Below, one piece after another: positions 18,487-26,448 of a stretch of 64,000 nt of DNA (position 1 is the first letter of the stretch; each line of letters opens with the position of its first letter). Source of the DNA: Planctomycetota bacterium (GTDB lineage Bacteria > Planctomycetota > UBA8742 > UBA2392). The translations under genes were made by a program, and so were the position numbers. The stretch spans positions 146,657 through 210,656 of the forward strand of contig JAOSKM010000001.1 in the NCBI GenBank assembly GCA_027493625.1, written 5' to 3'. The notes beneath the pieces were generated by a model. The model did not search any database, was not told where the DNA came from, and saw nothing but the letters and a program-made list of their open reading frames with translations.

Positions 18487-19872
18487 TTACCTGCTCAGGT
18501 CGCGCACGCGCACCTGCTGGCCGTCGCGCAGCAGCGACTGGCCGCGCACCACCACCAGCTCGCCTTCCTTCACGCGCTGGCTCTTGTCCGCGTCGGCGGG
18601 CGCGTCGCGCAGCTCGAAGCTGCCTTCGCTGTTCACGCCGCGTCGTCTTGACACGTCAATGCGGCGGGCCGTGCCGGTTTCGCCGCCCTTCTTCAGGTCG
18701 ATCACCCAGATCTGTTCCTCGCTGCCCGTGATCGCGGCGCCGGGGATCAGCAGCACGTTCTGCTCCACGCTGGTCGAGATGCGCGCGTCCACCCACATGC
18801 CGGGGCGCAGCGCCGGCTGGTTGCCTTTGCCGGCGCGCTCGGCCGTCGCCAGCACGGCCTTGCGGGCGTCCGGGTCCATCTGCGCCAGCAGGGGCTGCAC
18901 GTCGGAAGCGTCCAGCTGCCGGGGCAGGATGATGCGCACGGTCACCACGATCATGCCGCGCGCCTGGTCGACGGTGGGGGAGATGCGGTCCACGTAGCCG
19001 ATGAAGCGTGCGTTTGGGTAGGCGGTCACCGACATCAGCACCGCCTGGGCGCTGCCCAGGTCGGTCTTGGGTCGCAGCGCGAACAGGCCCACGCCGGGCA
19101 CGCGCGCGGGCTCACGCAGGTCCTGCAGGCTGGCCTCGGCGACGTCCAGCTTCACTTCGAGCTCGCTGAAATCGGCAATCCGGAAGGCCAGCGCGTTGGC
19201 GCCCACCAGCTCGTTGGCGCGGATGTTGCGCTCCGTGATCACGCCGCTGATCGGCGCCTTGATCACCGTGTGGTCGAGCTGCAGCTGGTTGACCTCCAGT
19301 TCGCCCTGGGCCTTCTGCAGCGCCAGGCTGGAGGTCTGCACGATGTTGAGCGCCTTGTCGTGTTCCAGCTTGGCGGCGTCGTAGGCGTCCTTGCTGTACA
19401 GCCGCGAAGCCTCGGGGTTCCTGGGGTCGAAGTATTTCTCGATGCGTTCGAAGTCGCTGCGGCGCTTCTCGGCGTCCAGCTTGTTCTTGGTGTGCGCCAG
19501 CTCGGCTTCCAGCAGCGCGAGCATCGAGGCCGCCACCTGCAGCTCCAGCTTGCCGCGGTCCAGACGCGCCAGCACCTGGCCGCGCGTCACATGGTCGCCG
19601 ACTTCCACCAGCACCTCGTTGGCGACCTCGCTGACCTGCGCGTACACGTCGGCCAGCGTGTGCGCCTCGATGCGCCCGGTGCTGCGCTCGAAGCGCGAGA
19701 TGTTGTCGCGCCGCGCCGGCACCACCTCCACCAGCGGGTCTTTGCGCTCGACCTGTTCACTGTTGCCGCCCCAGCGGCCGCGCTCGCCCATATCGCCGCC
19801 GCAGGCGGACAGCAGCAGGCAGACCAGACCCAGAACTCCAAGCTTCATCATAGGACCCCGAAGGCTGTTCAT
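18487..19872 (-). CDS. Lipoprotein membrane fusion protein (RND/HlyD type periplasmic adaptor)
   Basis: 461 aa. Signal sequence with lipobox LLSACG at about 21-26. The order is typical: barrel-sandwich start, lipoyl half (ADVYAQVSEVANEVLVEVGDHV), long coiled-coil hairpin (about 110-200), second lipoyl half (LDHTVIKAPISGVITERNI), then beta-barrel and membrane-proximal parts. Such adaptors link an inner-membrane pump to an outer-membrane channel; neither is in the window. The ATG at 19872 overlaps the pcp stop as ATGA, so it is coupled to pcp. Confidence 0.88.
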   Translation of the reverse strand: MNSLRGPMMKLGVLGLVCLLLSACGGDMGERGRWGGNSEQVERKDPLVEVVPARRDNISRFERSTGRIEAHTLADVYAQVSEVANEVLVEVGDHVTRGQVLARLDRGKLELQVAASMLALLEAELAHTKNKLDAEKRRSDFERIEKYFDPRNPEASRLYSKDAYDAAKLEHDKALNIVQTSSLALQKAQGELEVNQLQLDHTVIKAPISGVITERNIRANELVGANALAFRIADFSELEVKLDVAEASLQDLREPARVPGVGLFALRPKTDLGSAQAVLMSVTAYPNARFIGYVDRISPTVDQARGMIVVTVRIILPRQLDASDVQPLLAQMDPDARKAVLATAERAGKGNQPALRPGMWVDARISTSVEQNVLLIPGAAITGSEEQIWVIDLKKGGETGTARRIDVSRRRGVNSEGSFELRDAPADADKSQRVKEGELVVVRGQSLLRDGQQVRVRDLSR

Positions 19873-20516
19873 TCCCGGTGCGCGAGCACGTTCACCATGA
19901 TTGCGATTGCCCGCGCGAGCTCACCCAGGCTCAACGCGCCGCCCATGCTATCTACGGGCGGCACGTGCACGAACCCGTAGGGAATGTCGCCGCCGAACGC
20001 CAGCCCGGCACGGAAAAACAGGTGGTTGCACAGGTAGCCGCCCGCGTCCTCCGACAGCTCCGCCGCGAAACCCGCCTCATGCAACGCCTGCTTGAGCGCC
20101 GAAGCCGGGAAACTCGCCGCCAGCGCGGCCGGCGCCCCGGGTTCAATCGGCTCGGTGCCGCGGAGCTGCCCGGCGTTGTCCGGCTTGCCGGCGCCGTCGC
20201 GGTTGCGGGCCATGGTTTCGAGGTAGATGACACCAAAGGGGTCAGACCCCTGAAGGCCGTTGGCGCGCCGGAAACTCCCGCTGTCGCGCGGCGAGCCGTA
20301 GACGCCGAAGCTGATGGCGGCCTCGGGCTCGTACTCGATGGCGGCCTTCTCGAACACGGCAAATGCCTGCTCGTACGAGACCGGAATGCGCGCCAGGCGC
20401 ACGCCGGTTTCGAACAGGCCCTCGTCGCGTGCATGTACCAGCGCGTCCCAGGACGGGTTGGAGGCGAAGTCGCCGAAGGGCTCAAAGCCGCTCAGCAGCA
20501 CGCGGCGCAGGCTCAT
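19869..20516 (-). CDS. pcp: Pyroglutamyl-peptidase I (peptidase C15)
   Basis: 215 aa cysteine peptidase that removes N-terminal pyroglutamate. N-terminal LLSGFEPFGDFASNPS, nucleophile Cys163 in DAGGYLCNHLF and His184 in GFVHVPP are visible; the catalytic Glu is probably Glu100 in YLETMA. Just before it, GLQGSDPFG (88-96) is encoded by a short family-1 core palindrome and looks like an in-frame insertion near the active-site loop. The 5' end overlaps the upstream lipoprotein gene by 4 bp and the 3' end overlaps the adaptor gene, giving a three-gene operon. Confidence 0.88.
   Translation of the reverse strand: MSLRRVLLSGFEPFGDFASNPSWDALVHARDEGLFETGVRLARIPVSYEQAFAVFEKAAIEYEPEAAISFGVYGSPRDSGSFRRANGLQGSDPFGVIYLETMARNRDGAGKPDNAGQLRGTEPIEPGAPAALAASFPASALKQALHEAGFAAELSEDAGGYLCNHLFFRAGLAFGGDIPYGFVHVPPVDSMGGALSLGELARAIAIMVNVLAHRE
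20238..20250. repeat. Family-1 core palindrome inside pcp
   Basis: GGGGTCAGACCCC, the 13-bp core of family 1, lies in frame in the pcp coding sequence and encodes GSDP. Confidence 0.75.
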
Positions 20517-20920
20517 TGCGAAGGCCCCTCAAGCTTGAAGCCGATGATCAGCCACTTGCCGCCCTCCTTGCGGAACGCGAAGTGCGCGACCCAGCCGTCG
20601 TGGCCCTTGAGACGGGCCGGCGCCAGGCGCAGCTCGGTGATCTCGTTGTTCTCGTTGCGTGCGGCCTGGGCGCCCTCCTCAAAGGCCAGGCCCTGGAAGT
20701 CGTTCAACACCGCGTCGTTGGCGGTGTTGCTGCCGATGGCGCGCAGGGCATCGAGGCTCACGGCATCGGCGTCGCACAGCTCGAAGGCGCCGTTGAAGTC
20801 GCCGCGGCTCAGGCGCTCCATGAACAGGTCGGCCTGGCTCTGCACGTTCTTGACCTCCGCGCTGCCGCACGCCGACAGCAGCAGCAGCAACAGGCAAGGC
20901 ATGAGCTTCAGGATTCGCAT
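20513..20920 (-). CDS. Small lipoprotein, possibly NTF2-like
   Basis: 135 aa. Lipobox LLSACG near residue 18. The body pattern (Ala/Asp-rich helix, FNGAFELCDADAV, then WVAHFAFRKEGGKWLIIGF) resembles the NTF2/SnoaL-like cone fold of DUF4878-type lipoproteins. It is first in the operon with pcp and the membrane fusion protein (4-bp ATGA overlap). Function unknown. Confidence 0.7.
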   Translation of the reverse strand: MRILKLMPCLLLLLLSACGSAEVKNVQSQADLFMERLSRGDFNGAFELCDADAVSLDALRAIGSNTANDAVLNDFQGLAFEEGAQAARNENNEITELRLAPARLKGHDGWVAHFAFRKEGGKWLIIGFKLEGPSQ

Positions 20921-20962
20921 TGGTCTTTCCCGCGCCCCGGTTCATGAGTTATAGCCTATGCC

Positions 20963-21736
20963 ATGAACGAGGGAACCCCGGGAAGGCTGCACGGCCTGCG
21001 CATCGCGATCACCCGCGAGCAACCCGGCGAACTGGCGGGCCTGCTGCAGGCGGAGGGCGCCACGGTGGTGCACTCGCCGCTGATCCGCATCGTCGCGGCG
21101 GACAACTCGGAACTGCTCCGGCTGCTGGCGAGCCATGAGTACGACTGGGTGGTGTTCACCAGCAGCAACGCGCTGCGCTTCGTGGTGGTCGAGTCCGGCC
21201 TGGGGCATACTCTGGTCCCGGGCGGCAAGACCGGCAGGTCGCCGAACGTTGCCTGTGTCGGCGAGTCCACCGCCGAGGAGGCCCGGGGGCTGGGGCTTCG
21301 CGTGCACCTGGTCCCGAAGCGCCAGCACCTGAAGGGGCTGCTGGAGGCGTTCGCCGCGCTGACCGGCAGTGGACGCGTACTGTACCCGCGCAGTGAAATC
21401 GCGCCGCCCACGCTGAAAGAGGGCCTGCAGGCGCTCGGCTTCGCGGTCGATGACCCGGTTGTCTACAGGACACTGCCCGACAGGCAGGGCATGACCGCTT
21501 TCGCCGCGCAACTGAAGCGGGGGCTGGATGCCGTGGCCTTCGCCTCGCCCAGTGCCGTGCGCAACGCCGTGACGGCCGTGGACGACGCGCTGAAGCCCCT
21601 GCGCCTGTACAGCATCGGCCCCAGCACCAGCGCGGCCTTGCGCGAAGCAGGCCTGGAGGTCGCGGCCGAGGCGGCCGAGCACAGCGCGGCCGGTCTGGCA
21701 CAGGCAATCATCGAGAAGGAATGCCGGAGTGACTGA
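20963..21736 (+). CDS. hemD: Uroporphyrinogen-III synthase
   Basis: Cyclises hydroxymethylbilane with inversion of ring D to uroporphyrinogen III in haem biosynthesis. 257 aa, normal. The two-domain pattern is clear: LRIAITREQPGELAGLL at the start, DWVVFTSSNALRF, GRVLYPRSE, and ending with DAVAFASPSAVRNAV and YSIGPSTSAALREAGL. It overlaps the following membrane-protein gene by 8 bp. No other hem gene is here. Confidence 0.92.
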   Translation: MNEGTPGRLHGLRIAITREQPGELAGLLQAEGATVVHSPLIRIVAADNSELLRLLASHEYDWVVFTSSNALRFVVVESGLGHTLVPGGKTGRSPNVACVGESTAEEARGLGLRVHLVPKRQHLKGLLEAFAALTGSGRVLYPRSEIAPPTLKEGLQALGFAVDDPVVYRTLPDRQGMTAFAAQLKRGLDAVAFASPSAVRNAVTAVDDALKPLRLYSIGPSTSAALREAGLEVAAEAAEHSAAGLAQAIIEKECRSD

Positions 21737-22493
21737 GCCAGCAACCAAACCGGCCGTGACACTGCCCTCACACGCCCCCAAGGGGGGCGTGCTGGGCGCG
21801 TTGTTCTGGCCGCTGCGCCTGCTGAAGCGGCTGTACGCGTGGGTGGTGGGCTGGGCCGACACGCGCTTCGGCACGCCGGCGCTGGTGGTGCTCAGCTTCG
21901 TGGAATCCAGCTTCTTCCCGATTCCGCCGGATCCGCTGCTGATTGCCCTGTGCCTGGGCAGGCGCAAGCGCGCCTTGTGGTACGGCCTGCTGTGCACGGT
22001 GGCGTCCGTGCTGGGAGGCATTGCGGGCTGGTACATCGGCCAGGCGTTGTTCGGCTGGGTGGTGGACGTGATCGGCGCGCTGGGCGCCGGTCCCAGCTGG
22101 TTCGGCACGGCGGCGGCGGCCGAGGGCCTGAGCGCGGACGAGCTTGCCGCCTTGCCCCGTGCCGGCGAGCTGGTGTTCTACCCGGACGGCTATTTTTACC
22201 TGGTGCAGCGAAGGTTCGAAGATAACGCGCTGCTGGCCTATTTCAGCGCGGCCTTGAGCCCCATCCCGTACAAGGTGTTCACCATCGCGGGCGGCGTGTT
22301 CAGCGTCAGCCTGCCGATGCTGATCGCGGGCAGCATCGCCGGGCGCGGCATGCGTTTCATGGGCCTGAGCGTGCTGATCTACATCTTCGGTGACAAGGTG
22401 AAGCCGCTCATTGAGAAGTATTTCGAGTGGATCACCATCGGCGTCGTGGTGCTGCTGGTGCTGTTCTTCGTGCTGCTGCGGCTGCTGGCCTGA
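21729..22493 (+). CDS. VTT/DedA-family (YqaA-type) membrane protein
   Basis: 254 aa. Hydrophobic segments near 50-66, 82-105, 165-185, 195-215 and 233-253. The hallmark SFVESSFFPIPPDPLLIAL (near 57-75) and the later LSPIPYKVFTIAGGV are the VTT-domain motifs; the acidic and proline residues in them are linked to lipid scrambling or proton-coupled transport in the family. A central segment (about 125-145) is longer than usual. GTG start at 21729, overlapping hemD. Confidence 0.85.
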   Translation: MTEPATKPAVTLPSHAPKGGVLGALFWPLRLLKRLYAWVVGWADTRFGTPALVVLSFVESSFFPIPPDPLLIALCLGRRKRALWYGLLCTVASVLGGIAGWYIGQALFGWVVDVIGALGAGPSWFGTAAAAEGLSADELAALPRAGELVFYPDGYFYLVQRRFEDNALLAYFSAALSPIPYKVFTIAGGVFSVSLPMLIAGSIAGRGMRFMGLSVLIYIFGDKVKPLIEKYFEWITIGVVVLLVLFFVLLRLLA

Positions 22494-22794
22494 CCGGCCG
22501 AGAGATTGGGCAAGTGGCATTCGCTTCCAGCGCAATACTGCGGGGTTAAGGCGAAACAGTCGTCGGTTTAGCTCTTTGGCGCGGAGCGCCTGCACAGTGG
22601 AAGCCCCCACCGAACGCCTCCGGCGTTCGGTGGGGGTAATCGGCGGAAGAACGATCAAAGGCGCGGAGCGCCGACACACTCGCGGCGCTTGCCGCGAGGA
22701 CCGATCGGCCGCAAGCGGCCGTTGTGCCGGCGCTCCGCGCCTCTCAAACCTCTTTTGCCCGTAACCCCCGCCTTGTTGGCGCCTCGCTGCGCTA

Positions 22795-23984
22795 GTACGG
22801 CGTCAGCTAAGTTTTCCGGCAGTGTGCTGACCTGATCTGCCGATGCATGGGTATGTCCCTTTTTGGAGCCTGCCCATGCCTGGTCCTGCACCTGAAGTCA
22901 CCATTGTACTTTCTGACGCCGAACGCGTCGAGCTTGAGAAGCTGCGCCGCTCCGGCACCGCCGAGGCCCGGCTTTCCCGCCGCGCCCGCATCGTGCTGCT
23001 GGCCGCCGATGGCGAGGCCAACTCGGCCATCTCGCAGAAAGTCGGCCTTGACCGCGAATGCGTGATCGACTGGCGCCGCCGCTACGCACAAGGCGGCATC
23101 ATTGCCCTGCACGACAAACCTCGCAGCGGCCGCCCGCCGACCTTTTCCCCCTCTGCACAAGCACTTGCTGCTGGCCCTGGCCTGCACGCCGCCGTCTGAT
23201 CACGGCCTGCCGCACACGCACTGGACCGTGCGCCTGCTGGCCTTCATGGCGTTCTCGCTGGCGTTGCTGCCCTCCATCAGCCACGAGACTGTGCGCGTCT
23301 GGCTGGAGGCTGCCGAGATCAAGCCGCACCACTCGCGCTATTGGCTGCACAGCCAGGACCCGGACTTTGACGCGAAGATGCAGGACGTGGTGGGCCTGTA
23401 CCTGCATCCGCCGAAGAACTCCGTGGTGCTGTGTTTTGACGAGAAGACCTGCATCCAGGCACTGGAGCGCAGACACCCGGACTGGCCGATGCGGCCGGGA
23501 TCGCCGCAGCGTCGCGAGTTCGAATACATCCGCCACGGCACCCAGGCCCTGTTCGCGTCGCTGAACCCGCACACCGGCGAGGTGTGGGCCGAGTGCCGGG
23601 ACAGGCACAAGGGCGAAGACGTAGCCGAGCATCTGGCGTGGCTGATCAAGCAGCAGCCCAGGCGCAAGAAGATTCACCTGGTGCGCGACAACCTCAGTGC
23701 GCACAACACCGATGCCGTGAAGAAAGTGATTGCCCGGCACCGGGGCCGCGTGCAGGTGCATGCCACGCCGACCCACGCGAGCTGGCTGAACATGGTGGAG
23801 TTATTCTTCGCTGAGGTAAGCCGCAACGTGATCCGGCGCGGGAACTTCGCGAGCGTGCCCGACCTGCAGCAGAAGCTGCTTGCCTGGGTCGAGTGGCACA
23901 ACGAGAATGCCAAGCCGTACAAGTGGACCTACACCGGCCAGCCGCTCACCAAGTAGCTGCCGGAAGACTTAGCTGACGCCGTAC
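22795..23984 (+). mobile_element. IS630-family insertion sequence inside the structured element
   Basis: About 1190 bp. Termini form a ~27-bp inverted repeat (GTACGGCGTCAGCTAAGT..) with one mismatch. Comparison with the uninterrupted copy at 44.5 kb shows that only TA is duplicated (22793-22794 and 23985-23986), the target rule of IS630/Tc1-mariner. It carries one transposase in two overlapping frames. Confidence 0.92.
22876..23956 (+). CDS. IS630-family transposase in two frames
   Basis: First frame (ATG 22876, GGAG site upstream) gives the helix-turn-helix part (RRARIVLLAADGEANSAIS, ending GRPPTF). The second frame gives the DDE part: VVLCFDEKTCIQ, HLVRDNLSAHNT and LNMVELFFAEV with the catalytic Asp, Asp, Glu. 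They join by a +1 step at TTTTCCCCC (23143-23151), which gives about 359 aa in total. In this family such joins can be programmed frameshifts; an indel is also possible. Confidence 0.88.
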
Positions 23985-24192
23985 TAGGCGCCAACCGGCG
24001 GGGGCTAACAATTGTTACGGCGCTCCGCGCCTGACTGCCGATACAATCTGCACGTCGGAGTCTGCCGCGAAACTCCTTAACCCCGCAGTATTGCGCTTCC
24101 AGCGAGTGCCACCTTGCCGCGAACCGGACTCAACTTGAAATGCTGTTCTCACCTCGGACACACGCTGCTAGTCTGCGCGCCGAGGTGAAATC

Positions 24193-24957
24193 ATGAACAA
24201 GTTGATGATGCAGGTGGGCGGCGTAGTCGCGGCCGTGACAATATTCGCGCTGCTGGCCGGCATCGGTTACCTGACCCAGATCGGTCTGTCACAGACCTTC
24301 GGCCCCAGCGCACCCGAAAGCAACGCGCCACCGCGTAAGCAGCCCAGCCGGAACCGTGCTTACAGCAACTGGGTTGATTCCAACCAGCCGGAACGCGAAC
24401 CTATCCCCGAAGGCGAGTCGGTATGGAGGGACTATCCCGAAGAAGACCTGGACTACGAACCACGCTTGCCGAATCGGCCGGGTAACTTCCAGGTGCTTGC
24501 AGCTGTCGCTCGATTCCTGGAGGCGCAATACGCGGTCGAACCGGATTACCCCGACTTGGCCTTCCCGTGCTGGGACCATGCCAAGAAGTACGACTCTGTT
24601 GAGGACTTTGAGAAGTACTGGGAGAAGCTGGAGGCAAAGGACCGCGAGCGCGGAGAGCACCGCACTAACACGCTGCGCCAGTACAATGTGGAACTGGTAA
24701 TGATGAGTTTTGTGAACATTGCTGCAGGCAGCACTGAGTTACCCAATTTCGCGAGCTACGGCATGTCACAGACCGACTTGGACCGCTTTGTAGAGATGCG
24801 CGTAGCCCACAAAGAGCGTTGCGTACTCGTGCTGGTGACTGCTGATCTTGAGTCGCTTCAATCGGAAAAGGTGGAGCCCATCACCGCGAAGGACCCGCTG
24901 AAGTTGTTCTTTGTGAAGAAGCCCGACGGCTGGAAACTGACCTACCTCGAGGACTAG
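24193..24957 (+). CDS. Membrane-anchored hypothetical protein
   Basis: 254 aa. One N-terminal transmembrane helix (about 9-30) followed by a Pro/Ser/Arg linker and a globular acidic domain with a late 'KLFFVKKPDGWKLTYLED', reminiscent of NTF2-like or DUF4878 ends, but the family is not recognised. Base composition is lower in GC than the neighbours. An inverted repeat CACCTCGG..CCGAGGTG lies before the ATG. Function unknown. Confidence 0.6.
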   Translation: MNKLMMQVGGVVAAVTIFALLAGIGYLTQIGLSQTFGPSAPESNAPPRKQPSRNRAYSNWVDSNQPEREPIPEGESVWRDYPEEDLDYEPRLPNRPGNFQVLAAVARFLEAQYAVEPDYPDLAFPCWDHAKKYDSVEDFEKYWEKLEAKDRERGEHRTNTLRQYNVELVMMSFVNIAAGSTELPNFASYGMSQTDLDRFVEMRVAHKERCVLVLVTADLESLQSEKVEPITAKDPLKLFFVKKPDGWKLTYLED

Positions 24958-25001
24958 CCGCGCGCTTGCGCTTGCGGCTCTTGTTGCGATAAACGGCGCC
25001 C

Positions 25002-26300
25002 ATGGACTACGCCGTTCGTGTCAGCCACTTTGTTGACCCTGCTACCTTTGAACTTCAGCGCGATGTGATCCTGCTGATTTCGGGCTCGCGGGTAGTTGAG
25101 ACCATTGTGGGCGGCGAGGTCAGCGGCGGTCTTTCCGGCCTGGCCGAACACGTGCTCGACCTCGACAACGCCGTGTGCCTGCCCGGCTTCGTCAACTCCC
25201 ACGCCCACCTCGACCTTTCCCATTTGCACGGCCAGGTGCCTCGCGGCCTGACGTTTCCCGAGTGGGCGCCGGCCGTGATCGCCGGGCGCATGCTGCCCCA
25301 GGCAATGGTCGAGGCGGGCATTGACGACGCCTGCCGCATGCTGGTCGCGAGCGGTACCACCGGGCTGATTGACATCAGCGTGGGCGGCGACTCGGCGAAA
25401 CACCTGGCAAAACACGGCCTGGGCGGCGTGGTAGCGCTTGAGGTGCTGGGCTGGTCGGGCGACGCCGCCGAGAAGGCCATGGCGCGCGCCGACGAAATCG
25501 TGCGCGCGCGGTTTGAACTCGACACTGAGCGGCTTGGCAAAGATGCGGGTGACGCAACCGCGCCGGCCGCGCTGGAGGGATTGGATTACGGCTTCTCGCC
25601 CCACGCGCCCTACAGCACCAGCCTTGAGCTGTACCAGCACGCCTTCGGGCGCGCCTTCGGCGAAAGGCGCGTGTGCACCACCCACGTGGCGGAATCCCTC
25701 GAGGAGGAACAGTTCATCCGCGACGGCAGCGGCCCCCTGCGCGAACTGCTGTCGAAGCTGGGTATTGACCTGTCAAGCTTCAAGGGCTTCGGCGCAACGC
25801 CGCTGGCGCTGCTGCTGGGCGACTGGCTGATGCCCTGGCTGGGCGCAGACAACCATCGCCTCGTGCTGGTGCACTGCAACTACGCCCGCGAGGCCGACTT
25901 CGAACTACTGGCTTCAAGCAGACCCTCCGTGTGCTGGTGCCCGCGCAGCCACGCCTGGTTCGGTCATGCACAGTGGCCGCTGGCCCAGATGCGCCAGGCC
26001 GGCGTCAACCTGCTGCTCGGCACCGACAGCCTCGCCAGCAACGACGGCCTCGACATGCTGGGCGAAATCCGCCAAGCCGCGCTGCACCCCGAGGCAATTG
26101 TGGCTGAGCTGTTCAAGGCCGCCACAGTCAACGGCCGCCGCGCACTGGGCATCGAAAACGACGCCGCCGACCTGGCAATCTGGGGCCTGCCCAGCGACGC
26201 GGGCAGCACACGCGACAGCCTGCTGCAGGCCATGCTCGAAAACGAAGTGCCGCTGATCGCATCCTTCAGCCGCGGCAAGCTGATCGCCCGGGCAATCTGA
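25002..26300 (+). CDS. Metal-dependent amidohydrolase (ATZ/TRZ type deaminase)
   Basis: 432 aa. Metal ligands are visible: HAHLD (near 67-71), HVAES (near 228), VHCN (near 290) and GTDSLASND (near 344). This pattern is that of the ATZ/TRZ and SsnA/MqnX group of cytosine/adenosine deaminase-like amidohydrolases. Candidate activities are aminodeoxyfutalosine deaminase (menaquinone) or another purine-type deaminase; no mqn gene is adjacent, so the substrate is open. A palindrome follows the stop. Confidence 0.8.
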   Translation: MDYAVRVSHFVDPATFELQRDVILLISGSRVVETIVGGEVSGGLSGLAEHVLDLDNAVCLPGFVNSHAHLDLSHLHGQVPRGLTFPEWAPAVIAGRMLPQAMVEAGIDDACRMLVASGTTGLIDISVGGDSAKHLAKHGLGGVVALEVLGWSGDAAEKAMARADEIVRARFELDTERLGKDAGDATAPAALEGLDYGFSPHAPYSTSLELYQHAFGRAFGERRVCTTHVAESLEEEQFIRDGSGPLRELLSKLGIDLSSFKGFGATPLALLLGDWLMPWLGADNHRLVLVHCNYAREADFELLASSRPSVCWCPRSHAWFGHAQWPLAQMRQAGVNLLLGTDSLASNDGLDMLGEIRQAALHPEAIVAELFKAATVNGRRALGIENDAADLAIWGLPSDAGSTRDSLLQAMLENEVPLIASFSRGKLIARAI

Positions 26301-26302
26301 CC

Positions 26303-26352
26303 GTGGCACGGGTGTCCTCACCCGTGACGGCATGGGTGAGGACACCCATGCC
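26303..26352. repeat. Palindrome pair GTGGCACGGGTGTCC..
   Basis: Two facing copies of the GGCACGGGTG family (also at 12780) around GTGACGGC; a likely 3' hairpin for the amidohydrolase transcript. Confidence 0.65.
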
Positions 26353-26448
26353 ACCCTTTTCGTGTTTTTGTGGCCCACCCGTCTTTGCGAAAACAGCGCG
26401 TCGCGCTAAACAATCCGCAACCTGCAAGCGTTTGCTGATGAGGCCAAA

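Larger units (their letters stand above)
22533..24093. mobile_element. Structured TIR element, copy 1 (369 bp without the IS), interrupted by IS630-type element
   Basis: Ends are a perfect 19-bp inverted repeat, CAATACTGCGGGGTTAAGG. The interior is a chain of GC hairpins (e.g. GGCGCGGAGCGCC, CCGAACGCCTCCGGCGTTCGG) with no reading frame of its own, so it is non-autonomous. Flanked by an 11-bp direct repeat CGCTTCCAGCG (22522-22532, 24094-24104). Copy 2 at 44528-44895 differs by a single base in a C run. The transposase that moves it is not in the window. Confidence 0.85.
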
